A stretch of DNA of 64,000 bases from positions 33,174,425 through 33,238,424 of the forward strand of contig OX457061.1 of the NCBI GenBank assembly GCA_949752795.1, read 5' to 3'. Source of the DNA: Hyperoodon ampullatus. Its lineage: Eukaryota; Chordata; Mammalia; Artiodactyla; Ziphiidae. The notes beneath the pieces were generated by a model. The model made no database searches. It was not told where the DNA came from and saw nothing but the letters and a program-made list of their open reading frames with translations. Below are positions 22,278-33,713 of the stretch, piece after piece (the stretch's first letter is position 1; each line of letters starts with the position of its first letter). The position numbers were made by a program, and so were the translations under genes.

Positions 22278-22627
22278 ATTATTTTATTTATCACTTTATT
22301 TAACTCTTGCTGAGCCAGAGCAACGAGAGACTAACAGAGCACCATGGAACTTAGTAGTCCTCCACCCTCAGGTCAGAGGGCTCCTCTGAAAACCCTCCTT
22401 GAGGTCATTACTTGTCTATCCTCAGATCGCCCATCCAAGGCAATTCCAGCAAGAAGTGTCTGTGGCTGGGTGCAAAATGATGACCCCCCAAACGCCTACC
22501 ATGAAATTTACTTTTTTTACTTTTTTTTAATCGATGGGAAAATTGAGAGAATTGCAGGAAGAAGATGCATAAGCATCTGGGGTTTTTGGAGATGAGGCGG
22601 GTCAGATTTGAAAGCTCATGGGCTTAG
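22278..22627. other. Unique sequence
   Basis: No recognised gene or repeat between the L1 fragment and the LTR. Confidence 0.4.
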
Positions 22628-23073
22628 ACACTGTTGAATTATGTTCCCCAAAATGATGTGTTGAAAGTTCTTACTCCCAGTGCCTTATGAAATGTGACTT
22701 TATTTAGGAATAGACATTGTAAGTGCAATGAGTCAAGTTTAGACAAAGTCATACTGCATTAGGGTGGGCCCTTAACCCAGTATGATGGGCGTCCTTATAA
22801 GATAATATGAAGACACAGAAAGTATGCCATGTGGTAACAGAGGCAGAGACTGGAGTGCTGCAGCTGCAAGCCAAGAATCACCAAGGACTGTGGGTCCCCA
22901 CCAGGTGCCAGGAAAAGGCCAGGAAGGATTCCACCCAGAGTCCAGATGGTCCTGGCCCTGCTGACACCTTGATGTTAGCCTTCTAGCCTCCAGGACTGCC
23001 AGAGAACAAATTTCCATTGTTAAAGCCACCCAGCTTGTGGCTCTCTGTTATAGCAGCCCCAGGTAACTAACAC
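22628..23073 (+). repeat. MaLR/MLT1-type solo LTR, nearly complete, sense
   Basis: The order of typical pieces is present: 'tgttgaattatgttcccc', 'ttagggtgggcccttaaccc', 'ggcgtccttataag', 'gtgctgcagctgcaagcc', 'tgctgacaccttgatgttag', 'gccttctagcctccagga', and the end 'gccacccagcttgtggct' plus 'gtaactaacaca'. No internal retroviral sequence flanks it. Confidence 0.85.
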
Positions 23074-23589
23074 AGACACAAACTGCTGAAAGGGACTGGG
23101 ATTCTTTCCATCCTATCTTCCTGTCCCAGGAGCAACGCTCTGGCAGTAGTAGATAGAGGTGGACTGTGTCTCCTGGCAGCAAGGTCCAGGGACGTTCTTC
23201 TGAAGTATCTGCAGCATATTGCTAGGTGTCCCATGGGTCCTCAGTAATGCCTTGTTCAAACCAGATTTTAAATAATGGTTAAAGCCTCATAGAACAACAT
23301 TGAGGGGAATTCAAAATATGGAAAATATTCATCACATCCCTTCCTTTTTTCCATGGTCCCTGCCAGCAGTCTTGCATTTGCATACACTTGTATGTGTTTG
23401 CACCCTCAGTCCACACTTGTGCTTGGGAACTGCCCCTCCCCCACCAATATTGTTGTTACATCATCTTATATTGTTGGCCTAATATTCCATCTGGTCGTTA
23501 TACCACAAGCATTTCACCACTTCACTCTTTTTGGTCATTAATTTTAATTATTTTTTCTTTTTTACTCAGATATTGTTACAAAGAACACC
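23074..23589. other. Unique sequence
   Basis: No recognised gene. Short open frames around 23300-23630 overlap in three frames and have no domain. Confidence 0.4.
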
Positions 23590-23770
23590 TTTATGTTTAC
23601 AATTTATTTTCCAGTTTTATTGAGAAATAATTGACATATATCACGGTATAAGTTTAAGGTGTATAGCGTGATGGTTTGATTTGCATATATTGTGAAATGG
23701 TGATCACAATCGGTTCAGCTAGCATTCATCTTCTCATCTAGATACAATGAAATGAAATGTGTTAACAAAT
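23590..23770 (-). repeat. Old L1 (L1M-type) 3' end, antisense
   Basis: The antisense 3' UTR pattern of old L1s: 'tttattgagaaataattgac', 'gtataagtttaaggtgtata', 'gatttgcatatattgtgaaa'. The following 23771-24000 may be more of a diverged LINE, but this is uncertain. Confidence 0.7.
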
Positions 23771-24214
23771 TTTGATTCTTTTGGATTATTTCCTTTGGAT
23801 AAATTTCTATGATAGATTTACTGGCTCAAAGAGTACAAATAGTGTTAGAGATTTTGTTATATATTATTGTATTGCTTTCTAAAAGAAAACCAAGATATAG
23901 TGCCATCAGAAAATATGTATCAAATAGTGCTTTACTACATTTTTATTTTCTGAGGTTGAAAATATATTTCTTTTCTCTGTAGAATTGTCCTTGTGTTAAT
24001 TGATATTTACCCATTACTCTATTGGGTCCTGATTGTATTGGCTATCTATATACATCAGAGGTATTAAATTAAACCATCTGTGCCATATTTTTAGAAATAA
24101 ATAGCTTTCCTTTCACTTCAATGGCATTTGTTTTTATTGAAGAGAGTTACATTTTTTTGAAGAGAAGTTGTGGTTATACAGTTGAATTTTTTATTCCTTT
24201 GGAAGTTGTACTTT

Positions 24215-24428
24215 TTTTTTTTTTTTTTTTTTTTTTGCGGTACCCGGGCCTCTCACTGTTGTGGCCTCTCCCGTTGCAGAGCACAGGCTCCGGACACGCA
24301 GGCTCAGCGGCCATGGCTCACGGGCCCAGCCGCTCCGCGTCATGTGGGATCCTCCCGGACCGGGGCACGAACCCGTGTCCCCTGCATTGGCAGGTGGATT
24401 CTCAACCACTGCACCACCAGGGAAGCCC
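24215..24428 (-). mobile_element. CHR-type SINE, young, antisense
   Basis: Complete, with a T run of 25 on the plus strand (24212-24236), the GC-rich body, and the 5' end 'ccagggaagccc' at the right. It is flanked by a perfect target duplication tggaagttgtactttt (right copy at 24430-24445; left copy from 24200, running into the T run). Confidence 0.95.
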
Positions 24429-24445
24429 ATGGAAGTTGTACTTTT

Positions 24446-24999
24446 ATTTGCTATTTACCAAATAAACATTCCTCCAAACTTGTGATTAAATATTCCATTT
24501 TACTTCAAGTTATTTCTATGGCTCATTTCAATAGTTCACTTTTTAATCCATTTGGAGTTTGTTTTTTCATATCATACAAGGTGTAATCTAAATTAATTTA
24601 TCTCCAAATTACGATCCAGTTACATAAAATAACTGATTAAATAAGAGTTAATTATCGTCACTGATGCTTACTTGATTATATACTAAATAATCCTATGTAC
24701 TTTTCTCTGTTATAAAAATTCACGTTCTTTACTTTTTGAGTATTGTAAATTTTTATTATTCCTGCTCTGTGATTTGGTTTAACTCCTAGTATGTCTCCTT
24801 CTTCTATTATTGATTATTTTTACAGTATTTTCTTTTGTGTATGGGTTCTCATGTATTTATATTTCCTATGAGCTTTACATCAATTTGGCAAGTTCTAAAA
24901 GGAGGCCATTTGATATTTGGGTTAGTGTCCGTTTAAGATATACAACCATTATTGGGTGATCACTGAACGTGAACTTGAGTCATCCCTTCTAAGTGGTGT
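24446..24999. other. AT-rich unique sequence
   Basis: No repeat family or open frame of note. Generally AT-rich. Confidence 0.4.
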
Positions 25000-25235
25000 A
25001 GTCGGGCACAAAGTACCGGGCTTTACAATGAGGCCATGCCTGAGTATGAACCTGGTCCTGCCACCTGCTAGCTTGTCCAGGTTATTTAACCACCCTGAAC
25101 CTTACTTCCCCTTTCCCACACGGAGACAATGAGACCTAACTCAGAGGGATGTGATTATTATTACCAGCGAGGGAAGGGATATGAAACACTCAGCACAATG
25201 TCTATCACAATTTGGGCACTTAATTTTCATTTCCT
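25000..25235 (+). repeat. MIR SINE, sense, diverged
   Basis: Shows 'cctggtcctgccacctgcta', 'gtccaggttatttaacc', and a 3' part with 'gaaacactcagcacaatg'. Confidence 0.7.
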
Positions 25236-26125
25236 TTTAATTTTCTCCCAGCCACAATCTGTAGCTTCATTTGACCTTCTTAAGCTTGCCCCCAAGTTTT
25301 ATTTACTATAAATGGATTCCTTAGCCCCTTTACACTCCCACAACTGTGTCTTGCAGACACACAACGATGTTACAGATCATTGCCCTTTTATCTTGCACTC
25401 CACCCTTTTGTGAAGCTCCCTCGTGTCACTGTGGATGGTTCTTTTCAGGTTCTTACAGATTTTTCGGGTAGACGCAGGCTTGCGGTTTCTGAAAGCCATA
25501 GCTGTGTTCCTTAAAGAGATACTAGAGCATTTCAGTTCCCTGAGCCATGTGGAGGGTTGCCTTCCACCCATTGTCAGGAGTTACTCTTGGTTTCCTCCTT
25601 CAAGGACCTTATTCTTGGGTCTCCACCCCCTGAACCCCTCACCAAAAGAGGTGAAGTTCTTCCACAGGAAGATTGGAGTTCCACCTTGGTACTTCCCACC
25701 CCATCCTCAGCTAGAACCTAAGCAGCCTGTGGTGGTAGTTTCAGATTGGGAGTCTTTTCTTGACCTCCTGTGGACTTTTCACCTTCACATATGCAGGTTT
25801 ATAGGCAAATGGCGCCTTCAGGAGCAGAGAACATGTGAGATGGTAGCCGCTCAGGCGCCTGGGACCTGAGTTCTCGTCTTGCTGTGCCGATGCCTGGCTG
25901 TCGCTCTTCCATTTGTTTACATCTCTCTCTTTTCTAAAAAGGATGTAAGTTTGCTTTATACTATAGGAAAAATGCAAAAATAAGTTACAAGCGGGAGGAG
26001 GGAGAAAGAAAACAGGAAAATAGGGGCTGGAGAAAAAAATGGAGTTGGGAATGACAAAACCACAAGTACAAACCCCTGTGCACTTGTATTTGACCAAAGT
26101 TAACCTTGAAGTTCCTAGTAGTCAG
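25236..26125. other. Unique sequence
   Basis: An open frame of 148 codons on the plus strand (25423-25869) and one of 118 on the minus strand (25741-26097) show no recognisable domain, and no splice or promoter context supports them. Confidence 0.4.
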
Positions 26126-26520
26126 AAGACAGAGAGAAATACTCTGAGCAATTTATTTTATCTCTAAATCTCAGTTTCATCGTTGATAAAATGGTAATAT
26201 AAACACCTACATCAGGGCTTCCCTGGTCGCGCAGTGGTTGAGAATCCGCCTGCCGATGCAGGGGACACGGGTTCGTGCCCCGGTCCAGGAAGATCCCACA
26301 TGCCACGGAGCGGCTAGGCCTGTGAGCCATGGCCGCTGAGCCTGTGCGTGCGGAGCCTGTGCTCCGCAACGGGAGAGGACACAACAGTGAGAGGCCCACA
26401 TACCACAAAAAAAACAACAACACAACACCACCTGTAGGTGTTGTTCTGAGGGTGAAATGAAATAAGGGGTATGAAACCCTCAAGTATATTGTGTAACACA
26501 TAGGAGAGACTCTGCAAATG
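26126..26520 (+). repeat. MIR SINE, sense, split by a CHR SINE
   Basis: The left part (26126-26210) has 'aatctcagtttcatcgttga' and 'taaaatggtaatataaacac'. The right part (26434-26520) continues with 'tctgagggtgaaatgaaata' and 'gactctgcaaatgctagc'. The younger SINE lies between them. Confidence 0.8.
26215..26422 (+). mobile_element. CHR-type SINE, sense
   Basis: A complete copy beginning 'gggcttccctggtcgcgcag' with an interrupted A tail (AAAAAAAACAACAACA). The less pure tail and several substitutions suggest it is somewhat older than those with plain A25 tails. It is inserted in a MIR. Confidence 0.93.
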
Positions 26521-27579
26521 CTAGCTTTTATTGTTACTCTGATTTCTTCTAGGGTTTCTGCTTTGAAGTCAGAAATCACCTACCTTCAGCCCTGTGGCTG
26601 GTGCTTCAATTGACTCAGCTACAGAGTTTTATCCCTTTTCCAACGTGGTAGAGGCTGAGAAACGATGACCTCTAGTAAACTACGTTACTCATCTATTGGG
26701 GGACGTGGGGAAATTAATCTGCTTGCAACAGGTATGATGGCAGGTAAAAATAATCATGTTCCTTTGTGTAAGAGCCTTATTCCAACCCATTTCCCAAGAC
26801 GAATTGGCCTCCGTAGAATAGAATGCTAGAGCTTAAAGGGGCCTTGAAGGCTCATCCAACACCCTCTCTTTTCAGAGTGAGGGGGGCCGCTGAATTTTCC
26901 AGCATTACCCAGCTCGAATGTGATGCTCAAATTCCAGTTCTTTCTCTTGAAGGACCCTTTCGTGAGAAGGACTAACGTGGAATTGAAGTCAAGGAAAAAG
27001 AAAATGGTGGTTTACGTATAGTTTAGGGAAGTGAGAGTCAGTTTGAATTCCAACCGTTCATTGTTTCATTGTTACTACTTTCAGCCACGGGTGGAATTGT
27101 CCATCCTTCTTCTTCCCTCTGCCGGCCCTGGAAAGTCAGGCTTCAGCTGCCAAAGAGGCTCGCTGTGAGAGCTCACGTCTTCTGGAGACGGTGGCCTTGT
27201 GCAATTTCTATCTGGTGTGGAGGAATGTAGATATTTATAGGGCTGTGCTTTCCTCAGTGCTTTTATGCTTCAACAGAGAGTATCGCTCAAGCACGTCTTT
27301 GGGCTATTTAAAGCTCACAGAGAGTTCTCTCCTTCCGAGTGTGCACACATGTGCCCCGGAATCTCAGGGGAACACTGGTTGAATTTGAGTGGCCGTGTTT
27401 GACACTGAATCACAGGCTGAGTTCATTACGTGAGAGACGAGAGGAGCTGGGCCCCCTCCTGCCCGTGGCTCACAAGTGAAGCCCACACGCAGGGGAGTAA
27501 GAAGTAGTCATAACGGTTATGATGAACTGATGCAGAAAGAGAATCCAGCTCCCAGCCAGCAGCCAAATCGCTTTCATCC
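26521..27579. other. Unique sequence
   Basis: No repeat family recognised and no exon supported. Confidence 0.4.
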
Positions 27580-27780
27580 AGGCTGATATGTGCCAAATAT
27601 GTGGCTGGCACTTCCACATGCACCCTCACCTTACCCTCCGGTCAGCCCGGCCAGCTGGGTGGTGTTATCAGCCTCACTTGACTCAGAAGGTCACTCAGAG
27701 AAGTTACCTAGGTGATGGTCACAAGCCAACCAGGGCCCAGACTCCAAGCCCCTCATTCTTTCCTTGATGCCACCTCCATC
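27580..27780 (-). repeat. MIR SINE, antisense, diverged
   Basis: The antisense core 'cagcctcacttgactcagaa' is followed by 'actcagagaagttaccta' and 'cagggcccagactccaagcc'. Confidence 0.65.
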
Positions 27781-28779
27781 TACTCCTGGTGAAAAGATAA
27801 GTGAAGAAAACTCTACCCCAAAACTACATCAGTGATTTCCAAGCAAGCTTCATTTTCTCCAGTTCCCAGTGCAGCCACTCGAGAACGACTTTGGTGTCAC
27901 CTTTTACGTTAGGAAACTGTGTGCCAGGGGGATCAGTGCTGATAACCTTCAGTGCAGTGGTGATGCAACTTGACAATTTTAAATAATTTATTTTTGAGGT
28001 CGCAACCAGCGGAGTTTGTTTATCTGGTGAGTTGTACTTCCTCTCTTCCCTCTCCTATTTCCCTTTCTGAATCGGTCACTTGGGATGCCCATCTCCCTGT
28101 GCATCTGTGTGCACTTGAGATCTGAAACCCAAGCCGGTGCCACCACCAGCTGCAGAAGCATGCCACTCACAGGCATTTTTGGAAACCAAAAATGACCGGT
28201 CCCATAACTGTGATTAGATAAAGCTTGTAATTTGTGTTTGCTGTAGTCAGCGACGTGGTATTTTGGGACAAACAGCCGCTCTATGCTACATATAGCTTGG
28301 AATTTGCGGCTTTTGTGTAACCTGCCATTGCATGATCAAGGAGGTAAAGGAGAAAGAGAGAGAGAGGATGGATGAAGGGAGAGAGGGCAGGAAGCCCCGC
28401 TCGGCAGGCAGGCGGAGGACCAGGGAAGCCGGAGAGCTCAAAGGGCCCGCATGAAACATGTAGCTGACTTGTCCTCAAGAGAGATTCAGACAGTTGTTGT
28501 CAGGCTCTTGAAGGGCCCAATCCTCCTTCTTAACAGCTGGAGACATATGACTCCCAGTGAGAGGCTCAGCCGTACCCCGGGCTCAAGGAGGGATCCTAAC
28601 CAGAGCCAGAGCATGATTTACGAAGCCCAAGTCTAATTCTCCGGGGACTCAGCTTTTCAGTCCAGCTGATAGATATTCCCCGATCCAATGCTTCAGTTCT
28701 AAAAGGTCAGCCTCCTTCCCCGTCCGCAATTCTGGGAACAATATCCTTGGCTTTCCTCTGAGTCTCAGCTGGATAAAGA
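27781..28779. other. Unique sequence
   Basis: Has a purine-rich stretch at about 28345-28392 (GA-rich, imperfect). No gene recognised. Confidence 0.4.
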
Positions 28780-28930
28780 CCTTCATTCATTCACTAAACA
28801 TTGACCTAAGGCCTTCACATGCCAGGCCAGGAAGGGCATTGTGGATACAGAAATAAGTCAGCCTGAATCCCAGGCCTCCACACAAAGGCACAATCAGTTC
28901 TGCTGTGTCCTTCTGCTCTGTCAAATTTCT
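28780..28930 (-). repeat. L2 3' fragment, antisense
   Basis: Shows 'tcattcattcactaaacatt', 'cacatgccaggccagg' and 'gtggatacagaaataagtc', the antisense L2 3' end. Confidence 0.65.
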
Positions 28931-29069
28931 ACAATGAAGGTGTCTTTCCCTGAACAGAGAAAGTGCATCTCCCAATACTCACTCACCCCTGACCCTGAAT
29001 AAGAAAGAGGAATGTTAACGTCATTGGGCACCGCGACCACATTTAACTCTGCCTTAACAGCTATCCGCT

Positions 29070-29225
29070 TACAACAGGTTTAAAGACATGGCTGCTTTTC
29101 AGATGGGAAAACTGAGGCCCAGAGGGCTGAGGGGACTCGTCTAAAGATGTGGAGCTAGGTGGTGGCAGATCCAGTGTGGAACTCAGGTCAGCCCGACTCC
29201 TAATCCTGAGCCCTTTCCTCCATTC
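29070..29225 (-). repeat. MIR SINE, antisense
   Basis: Shows 'cagatgggaaaactgaggcc', 'gtggagctaggtggtggcag' and 'ggaactcaggtcagcccgac', the reverse order of the MIR core and head. Confidence 0.8.
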
Positions 29226-29284
29226 CCTTGATTTAGGACATCCAGATTATGCCTGTAAGTCGTAAATGGAAATTGTCCCATTCA

Positions 29285-29600
29285 ATCAATATTTTAATTG
29301 ATTTTGGGGATTCAAATATATAGCAGATATAGATCACGCCCTTAAAGCACTTAGTATTTGTGGGAGGTGGTAATTCATGCATAGAAAGTTTTGTTAAAAT
29401 GCAGAAAATGCCAAGTGACCCCAAAAAAGGGAGCAGAGGGTATTGGGAGAACTTGGTATCTGGGTAGCGTGAGATCACTTTCTGTAGGGTGCAGGCATCT
29501 GAGCTGACTCTTGGAAGGATCTGGAGGGAGATGAGATTGAGAGAAGAGAGCATAAGATCACGCTCATATGGGGGGCAGGTGGGGCACCGGGAGGGAAAGG
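29285..29600 (-). repeat. L2 fragment, antisense, diverged
   Basis: Pattern of antisense L2 3' sequence: 'atagatcacgcccttaaagc', 'gtgaccccaaaaaaggg', 'ggcatctgagctgactcttg'. The boundaries are approximate. Confidence 0.5.
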
Positions 29601-30294
29601 CTGGGCTGGGTAGGAACTGGGAAAAGGCGTCGTAGAGAAAGGAGCGAGCATAAGCTCAGGCTTAGAGGTCTAAAGTACTTGGCGTGTTTGGAGAAGGCTG
29701 TTGTTATCCAGCACAGCCAAGAAGGACTGGAACAGTGAGGCGGGATGCTCCTTCAAGTAACTGTATGGATCAGTGGAAGCACACTGACCCAGGGAACTCT
29801 CTGGAATGGTTGGATTTTGACGACTTTGCATATCTCAGGTATATCTTCTGGATTCATCTCTGGGCCACATCTCGCAGGTTTTTTCTAGAGGACAGTGAGT
29901 AGGTCAAAGTTCCTGCCCTTGGCTCTATCTTTACTGAATTTTCAACTCAATTCAAGCTCTGTCTCCGTGGTACTAAAGAGCTTAATAAAATGTGACACAG
30001 AGTTGTTTGGGTTATATCAGGGAGAACATCTGGATATTTGGAAACATCTGGACAGTTCGCCAAAAATAAATAAATAATACTTTGTATCTGAGAGTGTTTG
30101 GTATTATGGGACATAAACAAAGTCTGAATCACCAGCATGTCTTTTAGAGCTTGTCTCTTGTCCACTTTCATCTTCCCTGTTTGTTGCAGGTATGACAAGC
30201 AATTCCACTTGAAACGTTATAGAACTGGTTGGTTCATCTCTTACTGTTATATCTTGGGGGAGGAAAAAGTAGGCCATCTCCTTAAAAAAAAATC
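29601..30294. other. Unique sequence
   Basis: No recognised repeat or coding signal. Confidence 0.4.
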
Positions 30295-30660
30295 CAGTTC
30301 ATTTATTAAATCTGAAAAATATTTATTAAGACCCTTCTTAGTTTGAGGTCTTGTGCAGGAGTTGAGGACACAGCGATGACCAGGATGCAGGCCTTGCCCT
30401 GCAGGAGGTCGCTATCTCACAACCAAGTAATCTCAACACAGAGTGATTGGGGCTAATAAACATGAGCGCAGAAAACTTGAGGGCGCAGATGAAAATGTTA
30501 TTGACAGGGGAGAAGGGAAAAGGTGGGGGAAAGATCTGGTGATGGAGTAATTTTTGCCTAGAGTCTTCAGGGGTAAATGGGAGTTGTCCGATAGAAAAGG
30601 GTAAGAGGCATCACAGGCTGAGGAGACGGCCAGAGCACAGGCATGGAGACACCAGATGAC
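30295..30660 (-). repeat. L2 3' fragment, antisense
   Basis: Shows 'aaaatatttattaagaccct', 'gaggacacagcgatgacc', 'ggccttgccctgcaggaggt', then 'agagcacaggcatggagaca'. This is the antisense L2 order. Confidence 0.65.
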
Positions 30661-30869
30661 TAAGAATGTTGGGGGAAATGTACGATGTTCAGATGGCTTC
30701 TGGGCAGAGTGCAGGAGGGCTGTGGTGAGAGATAAGTTCAGAGAAGAAGACGAGGGCAATAGAATGGAAGGTTCCATGGCTTATAAAGCCCTGGCTTCAT
30801 CCAATGGGTCATGGGAAGCCCCAAAGCACCCTGTCCTTCCTTCCTACAGCTAAACATACACCAACCTGT

Positions 30870-31410
30870 CCACCTCACTCCCAGAATTACCACCAAGAGA
30901 AGAAAATGCATATGACCACCAAAGACGTTCTAGAATGTTCAACAGCACTGTTATTCGTAAGAGCCCCAAACCAGAAGCAATCAAACATCTACCAGGAGGA
31001 TAATGGCTACATAGATTGCCATATTTTCATATAATAGAATACATGACGGCAATAAATAGGAGTGAACAATAAAAAGTGAACAAAATAATGATACTCACCA
31101 GACATGGATGAATCTCACAGACATTACAGGGAACAAAAGAAGCCATTTATGTGTAATTTCATTTATATGAAGCCCAAGAACAGGAGCCTTAATCTGTAGT
31201 GCCTGAAGTCCAAACAGCGGTTATGGGGGTGGGTATTGACGGGAGAGGGCCTAAGAGAGCCTTTTGGGGAGCTTGGGAGTGTTCTGTATTTTGTACTGCT
31301 GGCAGTTAATGTGGGTGTATATGTGTGTAAAAATTCAACTGGCTCTACTGTGAGATTAGTATACTTTACTGAATGTTTTAATTCAATAAAAAAGTAAAAG
31401 AAAACAAAAC
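30870..31410 (+). repeat. Old L1 (L1M-type) 3' end, sense
   Basis: Decayed ORF2 end ('aatgttcaacagcactgtta', 'acatggatgaatctcacaga', 'catttatatgaagcccaag') followed by a 3' UTR ending in 'ttcaataaaaaagtaaaag'. Old inactive copy. Confidence 0.8.
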
Positions 31411-31463
31411 TAACAAAAAATTTAAAAGCTACTCTAAATAGAATTTTAGAAATCTGGTTGTAA

Positions 31464-31531
31464 TACAGGGTTGGCCAAAAAGTTCGTTCGGGTTTTTCCG
31501 GACCCGAATGAACTTTTTAACCAACCCAGTA
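31464..31531. mobile_element. Mariner-type miniature element, 64-bp palindrome
   Basis: A 64-bp inverted repeat between TA dinucleotides (TA at 31464-31465 and 31530-31531), as expected for Tc1/mariner targets. Arms of 28 bases (31466-31493 and 31502-31529) match at 24 positions around an 8-base loop. The ends read CAGGGTTGG and CCAACCCAG. The RNA of either strand would fold into a long hairpin. It has no coding capacity. Confidence 0.88.
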
Positions 31532-31980
31532 TTTTCCATTATGACCCAATCCTCTACCAACAAGTCCCTTTCCCTGTGACCAGTCCTCCTGTTACCAGGT
31601 AATGTGTACCTTCTATGGGAGTTTGTTAGAGACATAGTACTCCTTAGCAGGTGAGAACAAAAAAGGCAGCAACTGAACGCAAAAGCAGCAAAGTGAAGCA
31701 AACTTGGTAAATTTCATTAAGAACCTCACTCTCGTCACGTCTTGAGTGAAAAAACCCCAGGGTTACTGGCATCCTCTTTACTATATGTTCATCACTTGGT
31801 CTGTACCAGTTTTCCTGCACCGGTAAGGATGAATTCAAGTCTCTTCTCAGCTTAAAAAAACAAAAAACAAAGAAAATCTCCCTTGAGCTCTGTGTTTTTT
31901 CCAGCTTCCTCTCTCATCTCCCTCTTCCTCTCCTAAACCAAACTTTCAAAAGAGCTTTTTCCAAACTAACTGTCTCACAT
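31532..31980. other. Unique sequence
   Basis: No recognised gene or repeat. Confidence 0.4.
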
Positions 31981-32172
31981 GACATTCATTCTTTTTTTAT
32001 TTTATTTTTTTGAATGTTCGCATTAGGCTTTATTATTTTTTTTGAATTTTATTTTATTTTATTTTTATACAGCAGGTTCTTATTATCTATTTTATACATA
32101 TTAGTGTATATATGTCAATCCCAATCTCCCAGTTCATCCCACCCACTCCCGCCCCCACCGACATTCATTCTT
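31981..32172 (-). mobile_element. 5'-truncated short L1, antisense, perfect target duplication
   Basis: Flanked by the 13-bp direct repeat GACATTCATTCTT (31981-31993 and 32160-32172). Read on the minus strand, the insert is a piece of L1 3' UTR ending 'cctgctgtataaa', then an A-rich tract, then about 25 bp of other sequence with AATAAA, then a second A-rich tract. Only about 100 bp of L1 is present. Confidence 0.88.
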
Positions 32173-33164
32173 CAGATCAATGGATCCTTCTCCCTCCTTA
32201 TCTTTGAAGTCTCATCTTATTTGGCCTCTCAGTTGCATTGGACATTGGTGACAACTTCCTTGAGCTGAGACTCTCTCTTCCTTGAGTTTCGTAAGAGCCG
32301 TCTCTTCTGGTGAGCAGACATGGTTACTGTATCCACCTCTGTGAATGCTTGTGATGGAAGGAATAGCTTGGAAACCAAAGCGATTGAAGGAAAGGCCGGC
32401 TGGACCACCTCCCAGGGCACCACTCCTTTGCAGGCCAAATTGCCCAGGAATGAATTGGAAACATGGAGTCAGTTTATTTAGAAATTCTGTGTAACACTTT
32501 ACGTAATTGGCAAAATGTAAATCAGGCCCTCTCACACCCAAGTACAAAATGTCTGAGTGGGAGTTAAAAAAAATAATGCCTTGCCAGCAATTGCCTCGTT
32601 CAGCTGCATATTTGTGTGACATGCTCCGGCAGGAGCTGTCAGCTGAGACTCTGAAAATGAAGAGTATGTTAATGTGGCGTTCTTTATGTTAATGATTCAT
32701 TTTACTATCTAAATTTAAACCCTTTATCAGTCCTCCCAAGAAGTTAGTTTGATTCAGAAAATCACAAAAGACAACGAAAGGGAGGGCCAGAACCACAGAA
32801 AAATGAGATTAAAAGAAAAAAAATTTTTAAAGAACCTTCACTATCCTTTGACCATGGGAGAGAATGATCAGAAGAAGCTGTTTCTGAATATAACTTGTAT
32901 GAAGAGAAAATAAATTTCTTCTCATTCCCTTTAAATAAATGTTAAGTATCTAAAGAATACTGTTTGAAGGTGTCACAAATTAATATCCTGCCAGTCCCCA
33001 CCCACCATCCCGTGAAGATGGATTAAATGTGAGCAAACTTTGCAGTGAGGAAAAAATCATGCTGAGAACATGGGAGGAGGAAGGGGACTCGCTTGATTCA
33101 GGTTAGAAGGACAGCTGCGATTGGCAGAGGGCCGAGCAAACTCAGGTTTGTGGAAAATAGGTTT
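32173..33164. other. Unique sequence
   Basis: The minus-strand frames around 32212-32622 (136 codons) and 32229-32438 overlap and have no domain that I recognise. A decayed processed pseudogene here cannot be excluded but is not supported. Confidence 0.4.
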
Positions 33165-33280
33165 GAAAGTAGTGTTCTTAACCTTGGAATCCCCTGAGCA
33201 GACTTGAAATGTTGATGGCCTGGGTCCCACGGCTAGATCCAAATGTAATTGGTCCAGGGTGTGGACTGAAGTGTGGGACC
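33165..33280 (+). repeat. hAT-Charlie-type DNA transposon fragment
   Basis: Shows 'gtgttcttaaccttggaatc', 'ctgggtcccacggctag' and 'gtaattggtccagggtgtgg', the pattern of a short non-autonomous hAT element (MER3/MER58-like). Interrupted by the SINE that follows. Confidence 0.6.
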
Positions 33281-33492
33281 TTTTTTTTTTTTTTTTTTTC
33301 CCCCGTATGCGGGCCTCTCACTGTTGTGGTCTCTCCCGTTGCGGAGCACAGGCTCCGGACGCGCAGGCTCAGCGGCCATGGCTCACGGGCCTAGCCACTC
33401 TGCGGCATGTGGGATCTTCCTGGACCAGGGCACGAACTCACGTCCCCTGCATCGGCAAGCGGACTCTCAACCACTGCGCCACCAGGGAAGCC
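33281..33492 (-). mobile_element. CHR-type SINE, antisense
   Basis: Complete, with a T run of 19, the body, and the 5' end 'ccagggaagccc' at 33482-33492. The flanking duplication is weak. Confidence 0.93.
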
Positions 33493-33527
33493 CTGGGAGC
33501 AGGCCTTTTCCCAGAGAAGGTCAAGAG

Positions 33528-33713
33528 CGGTGGTTCTCAAAGGGTGTTCCCTAGGCAAGCAGCAGCAGCATCACCTGAGAACTTGTTAGTAATGCAAATC
33601 CTTGGGCTCCACCCCAGACCTACTGGATCACAATCCCTGGGGGTGGGGAGACCCAGTGATCTGTACTGGTCGGGCCCTCCAGGTGATTCTGATGCACTAA
33701 GTCCGAGAACCAC
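33528..33713 (+). repeat. MER5A-like hAT transposon
   Basis: Inverted ends 'ggtggttctcaaag' and 'gagaaccaccg', with the inner pieces 'gagaacttgttagtaatgca', 'ccccagacctactggatcac' and 'ccaggtgattctgatgcac'. A 190-bp non-autonomous Charlie-type relic. Confidence 0.92.

Noticed and set aside
25423..25869. Plus-strand open frame of 148 codons
   Set aside because: No recognisable domain and no gene context. Start and end do not coincide with splice or polyadenylation signals.
32212..32622. Possible processed pseudogene on the minus strand
   Set aside because: Two overlapping frames look slightly protein-like, but I cannot match them to any protein, and there is no A tail or target duplication at suitable borders.
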